A stretch of 64,000 nucleotides of DNA from Ramlibacter sp. (GCA_019635435.1 JAHBZM010000001.1:2666001-2730000), one strand, 5' to 3'; positions 52,405 to 62,123 are shown, counted from the first letter of the stretch. Numbers and translations: made by a program. Notes: generated by a model from the sequence alone, not told the origin.

Positions 52405-53444
52405 TTCTCGGCCTTTCGTGGATCCAGGGCGTCGCGCAGCGCGTCCCCCATGAAGGTCAGCAACAGCAGGGTGATGACCAGCGCGGCGAAGGTGAACAGT
52501 GAAATCCACCAGGCATCGATGCTGTTCTTGCCCTGGCTGAGCAGTTCGCCCAGCGAGGGGGTGCCCGGTGGCACGCCCAGGCCCAGGAAGTCGAGCGACG
52601 TCAGCGCGAGGATGGCCGCGCTCATGCGAAACGGCAGGAAGGTCACCACCGGCGTCATGCTGTTGGGCAGGATGTGGCGCCACATGATGCGCGGGTTGCC
52701 CACGCCCAGCGCCCGGGCCGCTCGCACATAGTCCATCTGCCGGTTGCGCAGGAACTCGGCGCGCACGTAGTCCGACAGGCCCATCCAGCCGAACAGGCTG
52801 AGCAGGATCAGCAGCAGCGAGACGCTGGGCGCGAAGATCGCGCTGAAGATGATCAACAGGTACAGCTCGGGCATGGAACCCCAGACCTCGATGAAACGCT
52901 GGAACGCCAGGTCGGTCTTGCCGCCAAAAAAGCCCTGCAAGGCGCCGGTGATCACCCCGATGACCACCCCGATGACCGTGAGCGCCAGCCCGAACAGCAC
53001 GTTGAGGCGGAACCCGTAAATCAGTTGCGCGAGCAGGTCGCGCCCGCGGTCGTCGGTGCCCAGCCAGTTGTCACGCGTGGGCCGCGAGGGATTGGGCTCC
53101 TTGGCGAAGTAGTTCAGCGTGCGCGCGCCGTAGGGGTTGGGCGGAAAGATCGCCCAGTTGGGGCCCTCAGACATCTTTTTTCGGATGTAGGGGTCCAGGT
53201 AGTCGGTGGGGGTCAGGAAGTCACCCCCGAAGGTGGTCTCGGGGTAGTCGCGCACCAGCGGGAAGTAGTAGCTGCCGTTGTAGTGGACGACCAGCGGCTT
53301 GTCATTGGAGATCAGCTCGGCAAACAGGCTCAGCACCACCAGCGTGCAGAAGATCACCAGGCTGACGAAGCCCAGCCGGTTCTGGCGGAAGCGCCGCCAG
53401 GCCCGCCGGCCCGGGCTCAGGGATGGGGCTGGCGTGTCAGTCAA
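52401..53444 (-). CDS. yejE: Oligopeptide ABC transporter permease YejE
   Basis: 347 residues. N-terminal cytoplasmic basic segment (RRAWRRFRQNRLGFVSLVIF, with the first span), a periplasmic loop of YejE type, and the binding-protein-dependent permease domain with the EAA-like motif ARALGVGNPRIMWRHILPNSM. It overlaps yejB and yejF at either end. Confidence 0.95.
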   Translation of the reverse strand: MTDTPAPSLSPGRRAWRRFRQNRLGFVSLVIFCTLVVLSLFAELISNDKPLVVHYNGSYYFPLVRDYPETTFGGDFLTPTDYLDPYIRKKMSEGPNWAIFPPNPYGARTLNYFAKEPNPSRPTRDNWLGTDDRGRDLLAQLIYGFRLNVLFGLALTVIGVVIGVITGALQGFFGGKTDLAFQRFIEVWGSMPELYLLIIFSAIFAPSVSLLLILLSLFGWMGLSDYVRAEFLRNRQMDYVRAARALGVGNPRIMWRHILPNSMTPVVTFLPFRMSAAILALTSLDFLGLGVPPGTPSLGELLSQGKNSIDAWWISLFTFAALVITLLLLTFMGDALRDALDPRKAEK

Positions 53445-54465
53445 ATTTCACCCTTGGATCGACCCAGACATAGCAAAGATCGCTGATCAGCTTGGTCAAC
53501 AGGCCGATCAGCGTGAACAGGTACAGCGTGCCCAGCACCACCGGGTAGTCACGGCGGATCACGCTCTCGTAGCTCAGCAGGCCCAGGCCGTCGAGCGAGA
53601 ACAGGGTTTCGATCAGCAGCGAGCCCGTGAAAAACGCGCCGATGAAGGCTGCGGGGAAGCCGGTGACGATGGGAATCAGTGCGTTGCGGAAGATGTGCTT
53701 CCACAGCACCTGCCGGTCGCTCAGGCCCTTGGCGCGGGCGGTCAGCACGTACTGCTTGCGGATTTCTTCCAGAAAGGCGTTCTTGGTCAGCATGGCCGTG
53801 ACCGCGAAGCTGCCCAGCACCATGGCCGTGACCGGCAGCGTGATGTGCCACAGGTAGTCCACGATGCGCGCGCCCCAGCTCAGTTCGGCCCAGTTGCCCG
53901 AGGTCAGCCCGCGCAGCGGGAACCACTGGAGCTGGCCGCCGAATATCACCAGCAGCGCCACGCCGAGCACAAAGCCCGGAATGGCATAGCCCACCAGCAC
54001 CAGCAAGGTGGTGACAAGGTCAAACCGGGTGCCCGCGCGCACCGCCTTGGCCACCCCCAGGGGCACCGCCACCAGGTAGCTGATGAAGAAAGTCCACAGC
54101 CCCAGGCTGATGGACACCGGCAGCTTCTCCTTGAGCAGTTGCCAGACATCCTTGTTCTGGAAAAAGCTGGTACCCAGGTCAAAACGCGCGTACTGCCTGA
54201 GCATGAGCCAGAAGCGCTCGGGGGCCGGTTTGTCAAAGCCATACAAGGCCTTGATCTGCTCGATGCGCTTGGGGTCCACGCCCTGCCCGCCCCGGTAGCT
54301 CAGGCCGCCGCCCTCGGCCCGCCCGCCCCCGGCCGCACGCGCTTCGGCCAGGTACTGCTCGACCGGCCCGCCCGGAACAAACTGCGTCACCACAAAGGTC
54401 AGCAGCAGCACCCCGAACAAGGTGGGCAGCATCAGCAGCAGGCGTTTGGCGATGTAAGAGACCAT
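53437..54465 (-). CDS. yejB: Oligopeptide ABC transporter permease YejB
   Basis: 342 residues, DppB-like permease with six spans; YIAKRLLLMLPTLFGVLLLTFVVTQFVPGGPVEQYL start and EAA-like motif ARAKGLSDRQVLWKHIFRNALIPIV. It pairs with YejE. The upstream gap to yejA (130 bp) holds a REP-like sequence and GC-rich dyads, suggesting partial transcript processing between binding protein and permeases. Confidence 0.95.
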   Translation of the reverse strand: MVSYIAKRLLLMLPTLFGVLLLTFVVTQFVPGGPVEQYLAEARAAGGGRAEGGGLSYRGGQGVDPKRIEQIKALYGFDKPAPERFWLMLRQYARFDLGTSFFQNKDVWQLLKEKLPVSISLGLWTFFISYLVAVPLGVAKAVRAGTRFDLVTTLLVLVGYAIPGFVLGVALLVIFGGQLQWFPLRGLTSGNWAELSWGARIVDYLWHITLPVTAMVLGSFAVTAMLTKNAFLEEIRKQYVLTARAKGLSDRQVLWKHIFRNALIPIVTGFPAAFIGAFFTGSLLIETLFSLDGLGLLSYESVIRRDYPVVLGTLYLFTLIGLLTKLISDLCYVWVDPRVKFD

Positions 54466-54594
54466 GGTGGAATCACGCGATGAAAGCGGGGTTGCCGCGG
54501 AACCGGCTTTGGCCCGTCCTGAGCCTGCCGAAGGGCCGGGCCGCTGGCAACGCCCCTTGGGGGGAGGCGACCGCAGGGCGCTTCGGGGGGGTCG
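54466..54594. repeat. Intergenic REP-like half element between yejA and yejB
   Basis: ggcccgtcctgagcctgccg followed by aagggcc (54511-54537) resembles one half of the family B palindrome (GTCCTGAGC..GCCGAAGGG), and a further GC-rich dyad (ccccttggggg, 54552-54562) follows. Such sequences commonly stabilise the upstream mRNA, which would let yejA be expressed above the permeases. Confidence 0.6.
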
Positions 54595-56391
54595 TCATTT
54601 CGCCCACCAGGTGTCAATGGCCCAGGCCTCGCCTTGCACATAGGGCGGCACCTGGTCGGGCCGCGCCAGCCGCCAGGCGTTGTAGGCCATGCGGTGGGTG
54701 CCGGCGGTCCAGGCGGGAATGAGATAGTGGCCGTGAACGATCACCCGCTCCAGCGCGCGGCAGGCCGGCAGCAGCTCGGCCTTGCTTTTGGCCGAGGTCA
54801 TCCTGTTGATCAGCGCATCGACGGCCGGGTTGCTGACGCCCGCGAAATTGGCCGAACTCTCGGTCTTGGCGGCCTTGCTGCCGAAGTAGTCCGCAAACTC
54901 CTGGCCCGGATTGTTGGTGCCGGGGATGTTGAGCGAGACGATGTCAAAGTCAAACTGGTCCAGCCGCTGCTGGTACAGCGCGAAATCCACCGAGCGGAAC
55001 TTGAGCGTGATGCCCAGCTTTTCGAGCGCGCGGATCCACTGCGCCACCGTGCGCACCCCGCCCTCATTGGAGTCCATGTACTCGATCACCATGGCCTCGC
55101 CCTTGGCGTTGCGCAGCGCCCCGTCGCGCACGGTCCAGCCGGCCTCGCGCAGCAGGGCGCGCGCCTTGAGCAGGTTGGCGCGCAGGGATGAGTCACCGTC
55201 GGTGCGCGGCGGCACGGCCATGGGCCCGAACACCGCGTCGGGAATCTTGCCGCGCCAGGGCTCGAGCAGGGCCAGTTCCTCGGGCGACGGCGTGCCGCTG
55301 GCCGCGCAGTCGGTGTTGCCGAACAGGCCGTGCACGCGCTGGTAGGAGTTGTAGAACAGCTGGCGGTTCATCCACTCGTAGTCCATGGCCAGACCCAGCG
55401 CCTCGCGCACCCGCACGTCCTGCAGCATGGGCCGCCGCGTGTTGAGAAAGTAGCTCTGGAAGCCCGAGGGCAGCTGGTGCTTGAACTCGCCCTTGACCAG
55501 CTCACCGGTGTCAAAGCGCCGGCCGCGCACGCGCCGGGCCCAGTCGCCGGCCGAGTAAAAGCTCATCAGGTCAAACTCGCCGGCCTTCAGGGCCTCCAGC
55601 CGCGCGGTGTTGTCGCGGTAGATCTTGACGGTGATGCGGTCAAAGTTGTTGGTGCCCCGGCGCACGTTGAGGTCGCGCGCCCAGTAATTCGGGTCGCGCA
55701 CATAGGTGATGTCCTTGCCAAAACGCACCGGGCCAATCCTGTAGGGCCCGCTGCCGATCGGAATGTCGGTCACCACCTGGTCAAACGGCTTGGGCTTTCC
55801 GTTCACCATGCCCCACTGGCGGCTGAACACCGGGATGCCGCCCACCGTCAGCGGCAGTTCGCGGTTGGGCTTGCTGAAGCGAAAGCGCACGGTGCGTTCG
55901 TCCAGCACGTCCAGCCCCGCCACATCGGCCAGCAGGGTCTTGTACGCGGGCGAGGTGTACTTGCCCATCAGCGTGTCGAAGCTGTGCTTGACGTCGGCGG
56001 CCAGCACCGCGTCGCCATTGTGGAAGCGCGCCTCGGGCCGCAGCTTGAACGTGGCGCTCAGGCCATCGGTGGCCACCGCCACATCCTGCGCCAGCAGGCC
56101 ATAACCCGAACCGGTTTCGTCAAGCGAGCCAATCAGCAGGGAGTCGAACAGCAGGCCCGAGAGATAGGTCGGCGCACTGCCCTTGATGGTGAAAGGGTTG
56201 TATTTGTCGAAGGTGGAGGCGCGCGAGTTGCCCACCAGGCGGATCTCACCGCCTTTGGGGGCCTGCGGGTTGACATAGGCGAAATGGTCAAAGCCCGGCG
56301 GGTATTTGAGGTCGCCCCACAGGGCGTAGCCGTGCGCCGCCCACACGGGCATGGACACGCACAGCAACAACCCAACCAGCATTTTTCGCAT
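54595..56391 (-). CDS. yejA: Extracellular oligopeptide-binding protein YejA
   Basis: 598 residues: Sec signal peptide (MRKMLVGLLLCVSMPVWA), then an SBP family 5 protein (HGYALWGDLKYPPGFDHFAYVNPQAPKGGE; PRTDGDSSLRANLLKARALL). Periplasmic peptide receptor for the YejBEF importer. ATG 56391 is set by the signal peptide. Divergent from fabI with only 37 bp between start codons. Confidence 0.95.
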   Translation of the reverse strand: MRKMLVGLLLCVSMPVWAAHGYALWGDLKYPPGFDHFAYVNPQAPKGGEIRLVGNSRASTFDKYNPFTIKGSAPTYLSGLLFDSLLIGSLDETGSGYGLLAQDVAVATDGLSATFKLRPEARFHNGDAVLAADVKHSFDTLMGKYTSPAYKTLLADVAGLDVLDERTVRFRFSKPNRELPLTVGGIPVFSRQWGMVNGKPKPFDQVVTDIPIGSGPYRIGPVRFGKDITYVRDPNYWARDLNVRRGTNNFDRITVKIYRDNTARLEALKAGEFDLMSFYSAGDWARRVRGRRFDTGELVKGEFKHQLPSGFQSYFLNTRRPMLQDVRVREALGLAMDYEWMNRQLFYNSYQRVHGLFGNTDCAASGTPSPEELALLEPWRGKIPDAVFGPMAVPPRTDGDSSLRANLLKARALLREAGWTVRDGALRNAKGEAMVIEYMDSNEGGVRTVAQWIRALEKLGITLKFRSVDFALYQQRLDQFDFDIVSLNIPGTNNPGQEFADYFGSKAAKTESSANFAGVSNPAVDALINRMTSAKSKAELLPACRALERVIVHGHYLIPAWTAGTHRMAYNAWRLARPDQVPPYVQGEAWAIDTWWAK

Positions 56392-56428
56392 GCGACAATT
56401 CTGCACAGTTTTCAAACGCGAGAGACCT

Positions 56429-57223
56429 ATGGGATTCCTGACCGGAAAAAAATTGCTGATCACGGGTGTGCTGTCCAACCGCTCCATCGCCTATGGCGTG
56501 GCCAGGGCCTGCCATGCCCAGGGGGCTGAACTCGCCTTCAGCTACGTGGGCGAGCGCTTCAAGGACCGCATCACCGAGTTCGCGGCCGACTTCGACTCCA
56601 AACTCATTTTTGACTGCGACGTGGGCAGTGACGAGCAGATCGACGCCCTGTTCAAGGACCTGTCGGCCACCTGGCCCAAATTTGATGGCTTCGTCCATGC
56701 CATCGGCTTCGCCCCGCGCGAGGCGATCGCCGGCGATTTTCTCGATGGCATCAGCCGCGAGGCCTTCAGGATCGCGCACGACATCAGTGCCTACAGCTTT
56801 CCGGCCATGGCCAAGGCCGCCCTGCCCTACCTCAATGACAAATCGGCGCTGCTCACGCTGACCTACCTGGGGGCCATCCGCAGCGTGCCCAACTACAACA
56901 CCATGGGCCTGGCCAAGGCCAGCCTCGAGGCCTCGGTGCGCTACCTGGCCGAGTCGCTGGGACCGCGCGGCATGCGCGTGAACGGCATCAGCGCGGGGCC
57001 GATCAAGACGCTCGCGGCCAGCGGCATCAAGGGCTTCGGCAAGATCCTCAGCGTGGTGGCCGAAACCTCGCCAATCCGCCGCAACGTGACCATCGACGAC
57101 GTGGGCAATGTGGCCGCGTTCCTGCTCAGCGACCTGGCTGCCGGCGTGAGCGCCGAAATCACCTATGTGGATGGCGGCTTCAGCAACGTGGTGGGCGGCA
57201 TTGCCGAGCCGAGCGCGGCCTGA
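56429..57223 (+). CDS. fabI: Enoyl-ACP reductase (NADH)
   Basis: 264 residues. Last step of the fatty-acid elongation cycle; target of triclosan. Seen: GKKLLITGVLSNRSIAYGVARACHAQGAELAF (FabI nucleotide site), the catalytic Tyr-x6-Lys in YNTMGLAKASLEASVRYLA, and GPIKTLAASGIKGF as substrate loop. GAGAGACCT precedes the ATG. Divergent from yejA. Confidence 0.96.
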   Translation: MGFLTGKKLLITGVLSNRSIAYGVARACHAQGAELAFSYVGERFKDRITEFAADFDSKLIFDCDVGSDEQIDALFKDLSATWPKFDGFVHAIGFAPREAIAGDFLDGISREAFRIAHDISAYSFPAMAKAALPYLNDKSALLTLTYLGAIRSVPNYNTMGLAKASLEASVRYLAESLGPRGMRVNGISAGPIKTLAASGIKGFGKILSVVAETSPIRRNVTIDDVGNVAAFLLSDLAAGVSAEITYVDGGFSNVVGGIAEPSAA

Positions 57224-57229
57224 GCCCCC

Positions 57230-57298
57230 GGTTTTGAACGAAAAAGGCCTGTAGTCCAGGCTGGGCGGCCACCAGCAGCTACAGAAAGCATAGCAAAC
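57230..57298 (+). repeat. Dispersed repeat family A, copy 5
   Basis: ggttttgaacgaaaaaggcc, the core tgtagtccaggctgggcggc and terminus agctacagaaagcatagcaaa. It fills most of the gap between fabI and the ligase gene. Confidence 0.8.
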
Positions 57299-57319
57299 GG
57301 AGCCAGGGAGGCACCCGAC

Positions 57320-58210
57320 ATGACAACATCGGACACCGGATCCGCCGCTTGTTCGCGCCGCACGGCGCTGGGTTGGCTGGTAGGCGCGGGCCTGGCCAGC
57401 CCCACCCTGCCCGCCTTGTCCGCACCGGGCGCACCGCCCCTGATGCTGGCCCGGCTGTATGCACCGGGCGTGCCCGTGGCCGACTATGGCGTGAGTGAAA
57501 AATACGATGGCCTGCGCGGTTACTGGGACGGCCGGCAGCTCTGGACGCGCGGTGGCGAGCGCGTCGTCACCCCGGCGGGGTTCACCACGGGCTGGCCGGC
57601 GCAGGCCATGGACGGAGAGCTTTGGGCCGGCCGTGGCGGCTTTGCCCGGGCCGTGTCCACGGCCCGCCGCCATGAACCCGACGCCGCGGCCTGGCGCGAG
57701 ATGACCTTCATGGTGTTTGACCTGCCCACGCAGGCGGGCAGTTTCCGGGAGCGGGCCGCTGCCCTGCAGAAGCTGCTGCCCGCGGGCGGCGCGCCTGGCG
57801 GACTGGCGGCCGTGGCGCATTCCACCGTCCACGACGCCGACAGCCTTGACAGGCTGATGAGGCGCACCGTGCGCGAAGGTGGCGAAGGCCTGATGCTGCA
57901 CCGCTGGGATGCGCTGTACCGCGCCGGGCGCAGCCCCGACCTGCTCAAGTACAAGCCCACCCAGGATGCCGATGCCCGCGTGCTCGGCCATGTGCCGGGC
58001 CAGGGCAAGCTGGCCGGCATGCTGGGGGCCTTGCTGGTGGAAACGCCGGACGGTGTGCGCTTCAGGATCGGCACCGGGTTCTCGCAGGCCCAGCGGCGCG
58101 AGCCCCCGGCGGTCGGCAGCTGGATCAGCTACCACCACCGCGGCGAAACCGATCGCGGCGTGCCACGCTTTGCCAGCTTTGCGCGGGTGCGCGCCGACCT
58201 GGGGTCCTGA
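57320..58210 (+). CDS. Exported ATP-dependent DNA ligase (LigE type)
   Basis: 296 residues. The nucleotidyl lysine motif SEKYDGLRGYWDG (about 58) and motif V-like DLLKYKPTQDADARVLG mark a minimal ATP-dependent DNA ligase with adenylation and OB domains only. The N-terminus CSRRTALGWLVGAGLASPTLPALSA looks like a twin-arginine or Sec signal, in line with the periplasmic LigE group of Neisseria and Haemophilus. The replicative ligase of bacteria is NAD-dependent, so this one is accessory, perhaps acting on incoming DNA. Substrate not shown. Confidence 0.88.
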   Translation: MTTSDTGSAACSRRTALGWLVGAGLASPTLPALSAPGAPPLMLARLYAPGVPVADYGVSEKYDGLRGYWDGRQLWTRGGERVVTPAGFTTGWPAQAMDGELWAGRGGFARAVSTARRHEPDAAAWREMTFMVFDLPTQAGSFRERAAALQKLLPAGGAPGGLAAVAHSTVHDADSLDRLMRRTVREGGEGLMLHRWDALYRAGRSPDLLKYKPTQDADARVLGHVPGQGKLAGMLGALLVETPDGVRFRIGTGFSQAQRREPPAVGSWISYHHRGETDRGVPRFASFARVRADLGS

Positions 58211-58225
58211 CCGGCCCCCGGGGGC

Positions 58226-60493
58226 TCAGCCCTTCACGCAATCGGCGTAGTAGCGCACCACGCCGTCCGGCCCGACCTGCTCCACCAGGCCGTGGATGTC
58301 GGTTTCAAAGCCCGGGCACTGGGCGTTGAACTCGCGAGAGAACTTCAGGTAGTCCACGATCTTCTTGTTGAACACCTCGCCCGGGATCAGCAGCGGAATG
58401 CCCGGCGGGTAGGGCGTGACCAGCCCCACGGTGATGCGGCCTTCTAGCTGGTCGATCTCCACCCTTTCGGTCTTGCGGTGCGCGATGTAGGCATAGGCGT
58501 CGCTGGGCGTCATGGCCGGCGTCAGGTCGCTCAGGTACATCTCGGTGGTCAGGCGCGCGATGTCGTAGCGCGCATACAGCTCGTGCACATGCTGGCACAG
58601 GTCCTTGAGGCCCATGCGCTCGTACTTGGGGTGGGCCTTGCAGAACTCGGGCAGGATGCGCCACATGGCCTGGTTGCGGTCGTAGTCGTCCTTGAACTGC
58701 TGCAGCGCGGTCAGCAAGGTGTTCCAGCGGCCCTTGGTGATGCCGATGGTGAACATGATGAAGAAGCTGTACAGGCCCGTCTTCTCGACGATCACGCCAT
58801 GCTCGGCCAGGAACTTGGTGACGATGCTGGCCGGAATGCCCGTCTTCGCAAACTTGCCATTCAGGTCCAGGCCCGGCGTCACCACGGTGGACTTGATCGG
58901 GTCGAGCATGTTGAAGCCATCGGCCAGCTTGCCGAAGCCATGCCACTTGGCGGTGCGCGCCTCGCCCTTGATGATCCAGTCGTCGGCGCGGCCTATGCCT
59001 TCTTCCACCAGCTTCTCGGGGCCCCAGACGCGGAACCACCATTCGTCCTTGCCGAACTCTTCCTCCACCTTGCGCATGGCACGGCGGAAATCCAGCGCCT
59101 CCAGGATGCTCTCTTCCACCAGCGCGGTGCCGCCGGGCGGCTCCATCATGGCGGCGGCCACATCGCAGCTCGCGATGATCGCGTACTGCGGGCTGGTGCT
59201 GGTGTGCATCAGGTAGGCCTCGTTGAACAGGTGGCGGTCCAGCTTGCGGTTCTGCGAGTCCTGCACCAGCACATGGCTGGCCTGGCTGATGCCGGCCAGC
59301 AGCTTGTGGGTGGACTGGGTGGCAAAGGTCAGCGCCTCCTTGGGCCGCGCCCGGCGCTTGCCCATGGCGTGGTAGGGGCCGTAGAACGGGTGGAAGGCCG
59401 CGTGCGGCAGCCAGGCCTCGTCAAAATGCAGCGTGTCCACATAGCCGTCGAGCATGGACTTGATGGTCTCGGTGTTGTAGATCACGCCGTCGTAGGTGGA
59501 CTGCGTGAGCGTCATCACGCGCGGCTTGACCTTGTCGGCGTCCACGCCCTTGAGCAGCGGGTTGGCCCGGATCTTGGCCTTGATGGCCTCGGGCTCGAAC
59601 TCGCTCCTGGGGATCGGGCCGATGATGCCGAAATGGTTGCGCGTCGGCTTCATGAACACCGGGATGGCCCCGGTCATGATGATGGCGTGCAGGATGGACT
59701 TGTGGCAGTTGCGGTCCACCACCACCACGTCGCCCGGCGCCACCGTGTGGTGCCAGACCATCTTGTTGGAGGTGCTGGTGCCGTTGGTCACGAAGAAGCA
59801 GTGGTCGGCGTTGAAGATGCGCGCGGCATTCTTCTCGCTCTCGGCCACGGGGCCGGTGTGGTCCAGCAGCTGGCCCAGTTCCTCCACCGCGTTGCAGACG
59901 TCGGCGCGCAGCATGTTCTCGCCGAAGAACTGGTGGAACATCTGGCCCACCGGGCTTTTGAGGAAGGCCACCCCGCCCGAGTGGCCGGGGCAATGCCAGG
60001 AGTAGGAGCCGTCCTCGGCGTAATCCAGCAGCGCCTTGAAGAACGGCGGCTGCACGCCCTCGAGGTAGCTCTTGGCCTCGCGGATGATGTGGCGCGCCAC
60101 GAACTCCGGCGTGTCCTCGAACATGTGGATGAAGCCATGCAGTTCGCGCAGGATGTCGTTGGGCATGTGGCGCGAGGTCTTGGTCTCGCCGTACACGTAG
60201 ATCGGCACGTCAGGGTTCTTGCGCCGCACTTCCTGGATGAAATTGCGCAGGTTCAGCACCACCGGGTCCAGGTCGGGGCCGGGCGTGAATTCCTCATCGT
60301 CAATCGACAGGATGAAGGCGCTGGCACGGCTTTGCTGCTGGGCAAATTGCGACAGGTCGCCGTAGCTGGTCACGCCCAGCACCTCGAAGCCCTCGGTCTC
60401 GATGGCTTGCGCGAGCGCGCGGATGCCCAGGCCCGAGGTGTTCTCGGAACGGTAGTCCTCGTCAATGATGACGATGGGAAAGCGGAATTTCAT
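58226..60493 (-). CDS. Orn/Lys/Arg decarboxylase
   Basis: 755 residues, PLP-dependent fold type I decarboxylase of the large biosynthetic/acid-inducible class. N-terminal flavodoxin-like wing (FPIVIIDEDYRSENTSG), PGHSGGVAFLKSPVGQMF, VTNGTSTSNKMVWH, DEAWLPHAAFHPFY and the PLP-lysine motif ATQSTHKLLAGISQASHV. Which of arginine, lysine or ornithine is the substrate cannot be decided by eye. Produces a polyamine or cadaverine and consumes a proton. Single gene with its own promoter region (60494-60624). Confidence 0.9.
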   Translation of the reverse strand: MKFRFPIVIIDEDYRSENTSGLGIRALAQAIETEGFEVLGVTSYGDLSQFAQQQSRASAFILSIDDEEFTPGPDLDPVVLNLRNFIQEVRRKNPDVPIYVYGETKTSRHMPNDILRELHGFIHMFEDTPEFVARHIIREAKSYLEGVQPPFFKALLDYAEDGSYSWHCPGHSGGVAFLKSPVGQMFHQFFGENMLRADVCNAVEELGQLLDHTGPVAESEKNAARIFNADHCFFVTNGTSTSNKMVWHHTVAPGDVVVVDRNCHKSILHAIIMTGAIPVFMKPTRNHFGIIGPIPRSEFEPEAIKAKIRANPLLKGVDADKVKPRVMTLTQSTYDGVIYNTETIKSMLDGYVDTLHFDEAWLPHAAFHPFYGPYHAMGKRRARPKEALTFATQSTHKLLAGISQASHVLVQDSQNRKLDRHLFNEAYLMHTSTSPQYAIIASCDVAAAMMEPPGGTALVEESILEALDFRRAMRKVEEEFGKDEWWFRVWGPEKLVEEGIGRADDWIIKGEARTAKWHGFGKLADGFNMLDPIKSTVVTPGLDLNGKFAKTGIPASIVTKFLAEHGVIVEKTGLYSFFIMFTIGITKGRWNTLLTALQQFKDDYDRNQAMWRILPEFCKAHPKYERMGLKDLCQHVHELYARYDIARLTTEMYLSDLTPAMTPSDAYAYIAHRKTERVEIDQLEGRITVGLVTPYPPGIPLLIPGEVFNKKIVDYLKFSREFNAQCPGFETDIHGLVEQVGPDGVVRYYADCVKG

Positions 60494-60624
60494 GCGGGCC
60501 TCCTGATTGCCGGGCCAAAAAGATCAAAACAGGCGCGAAGTGTAGGGAATAAACAAGTCGGCTTTTGGGAACTGCCCTGTAATGGGGCCAAAATGTGGTG
60601 CGATCAATACAACGAGAGGTGCAC

Positions 60625-61050
60625 ATGGCGGAATCAACCATCTGGTGGCTGTTGACGGGCGCTGCGGTGGCGGTCGAGCTGCTGACCGGGACTTTCTACC
60701 TGCTGATGCTGGCCATCGGTCTGGCCGCAGCGGCACTGGCGGCCCATCTGGGCCTCACCTTGACCGTCCAGCTGCTGGTGGCCGCCGCGGTCGGTGGCGG
60801 CGCCGTGGTGGCCTGGCATCTTCTGCGGAACCGGCAGGCCGCGGGGCCCGCCCCGGGAGCCAACCGGGACATCAATCTGGACGTGGGCGAGTCCCTGCAT
60901 GTGGAGGCCTGGAACCCTGACGGCACCGCCAGCGTCAGGTACCGCGGCGCCAACTGGACGGTGATCCCGGTGCCCGGCACCGTGCCCGGAACGGGCGCGC
61001 ACCGCGTCCGTGAAGTGGTGGGCAGCCGTCTTGTCGTCGAAAAAATCTGA
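60625..61050 (+). CDS. NfeD family membrane protein
   Basis: 141 residues: two or three membrane segments (STIWWLLTGAAVAVELLTGTFYLLMLAIGLAAAALAAHL) and a C-terminal OB-fold NfeDC domain (LDVGESLHVEAWNPDGTASVRYRGANWTVIPV). ATG 60625 follows CGAGAGGTGCAC. NfeD proteins accompany SPFH proteins, here encoded 21 bp downstream, and are thought to help organise membrane microdomains. Confidence 0.9.
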   Translation: MAESTIWWLLTGAAVAVELLTGTFYLLMLAIGLAAAALAAHLGLTLTVQLLVAAAVGGGAVVAWHLLRNRQAAGPAPGANRDINLDVGESLHVEAWNPDGTASVRYRGANWTVIPVPGTVPGTGAHRVREVVGSRLVVEKI

Positions 61051-61071
61051 AACCCCTAGAGGAGGAATTCC

Positions 61072-61989
61072 ATGGAAATCGCGATCATCCTGTTTGTCAT
61101 TGCCGCCATCTTCATCACCCGCTCGATCAAGGTCGTGCCCCAGCAGAACTCCTGGGTGGTGGAGCGGCTGGGCAAGTACCACGCCTCGCTGGCCCCCGGG
61201 CTGAACTTCCTGGTGCCCTTCATCGACAAGGTGGCCTACAAGCACAGCCTCAAGGAAATTCCGCTCGACGTGCCCAGCCAGGTCTGCATCACGCGCGACA
61301 ACACGCAGCTGCAGGTCGACGGCATCCTGTATTTCCAGGTCACCGACCCGATGCGCGCAAGCTATGGCTCGTCGAACTACATCATGGCCGTGACCCAACT
61401 CGCGCAGACCTCGCTGCGCAGCGTGATCGGCAAGCTCGAACTCGACAAGACCTTCGAGGAGCGCGACATCATCAACGCCCAGGTGGTGCAGGCCATTGAC
61501 GAAGCTGCCCTGAACTGGGGCGTGAAGGTGCTGCGCTACGAGATCAAGGACCTGACTCCGCCGACCGAAATCCTGCACGCCATGCAGGCCCAGATCACGG
61601 CCGAGCGCGGCAAGCGCGCGCTGATTGCCGCCTCCGAGGGCCGCCGCCAGGAACAGATCAACATCGCCACTGGCGAGCGCGAGGCCTTCATTGCGCGTTC
61701 GGAAGGCGAGAAGCAGGCCGCCATCAACAACGCCCAGGGCGAGGCCGCCGCCATCACCGCGGTGGCCGACGCCACCGCCATGGCCATTGAGCGCATCGCC
61801 GCCGCCATCGAGATGCCCGGCGGCATGCAGGCCGTGCAACTGAAGGTGGCCGAGCGCGCGGTGGACGCCTATGGCAAGGTGGCCTCCGACGCCACCACCA
61901 CGCTGATCGTGCCCAGCAACATGACCGAGGTGTCGGCCCTGATCGGCTCCGCCATGAAAATGGTCCAGACCGGCAAGGCCGGCGCCTGA
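61072..61989 (+). CDS. SPFH/band 7 (stomatin-like) membrane protein
   Basis: 305 residues: an N-terminal membrane segment (IAIILFVIAAIFITRS), SPFH domain (VVPQQNSWVVERLGKYHASLAPGLNFLVPF; FQVTDPMRASYG) and an Ala/Glu-rich coiled coil (RRQEQINIATGEREAFIARSEGEKQAAINNAQGEAAA as a region). QmcA/stomatin family; forms ring-like oligomers at the membrane and can influence proteases such as FtsH. GAGGAGGAATTCC upstream is the strongest ribosome site in the window. Forms a two-gene operon with the NfeD protein. Confidence 0.92.
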   Translation: MEIAIILFVIAAIFITRSIKVVPQQNSWVVERLGKYHASLAPGLNFLVPFIDKVAYKHSLKEIPLDVPSQVCITRDNTQLQVDGILYFQVTDPMRASYGSSNYIMAVTQLAQTSLRSVIGKLELDKTFEERDIINAQVVQAIDEAALNWGVKVLRYEIKDLTPPTEILHAMQAQITAERGKRALIAASEGRRQEQINIATGEREAFIARSEGEKQAAINNAQGEAAAITAVADATAMAIERIAAAIEMPGGMQAVQLKVAERAVDAYGKVASDATTTLIVPSNMTEVSALIGSAMKMVQTGKAGA

Positions 61990-62032
61990 GCCGCGGAAAA
62001 CGCTCCCGCGCACTGCTACAATCGTGGGCTTC

Positions 62033-62123
62033 GGAGCGGTGGATGAGCGGTTTAAGTCGCACGCCTGGAAAGCGTGTGAGGGTTAATAGCCCTCCGCGGG
62101 TTCGAATCCCGCCTGCTCCGCCA
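62033..62123 (+). tRNA. tRNA-Ser (anticodon GGA)
   Basis: 91 bases including CCA. Acceptor GGAGCGG pairs with CTGCTCC; D arm; anticodon stem CACGC/GCGTG with loop CTGGAAA (anticodon GGA at 62068-62070); long variable arm (about GAGGGTTAATAGCCCTC), as expected for Ser; T arm GCGGGTTCGAATCCCGC. Reads UCC and UCU. A TACAAT -10 box lies at 62017-62022. Confidence 0.96.
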
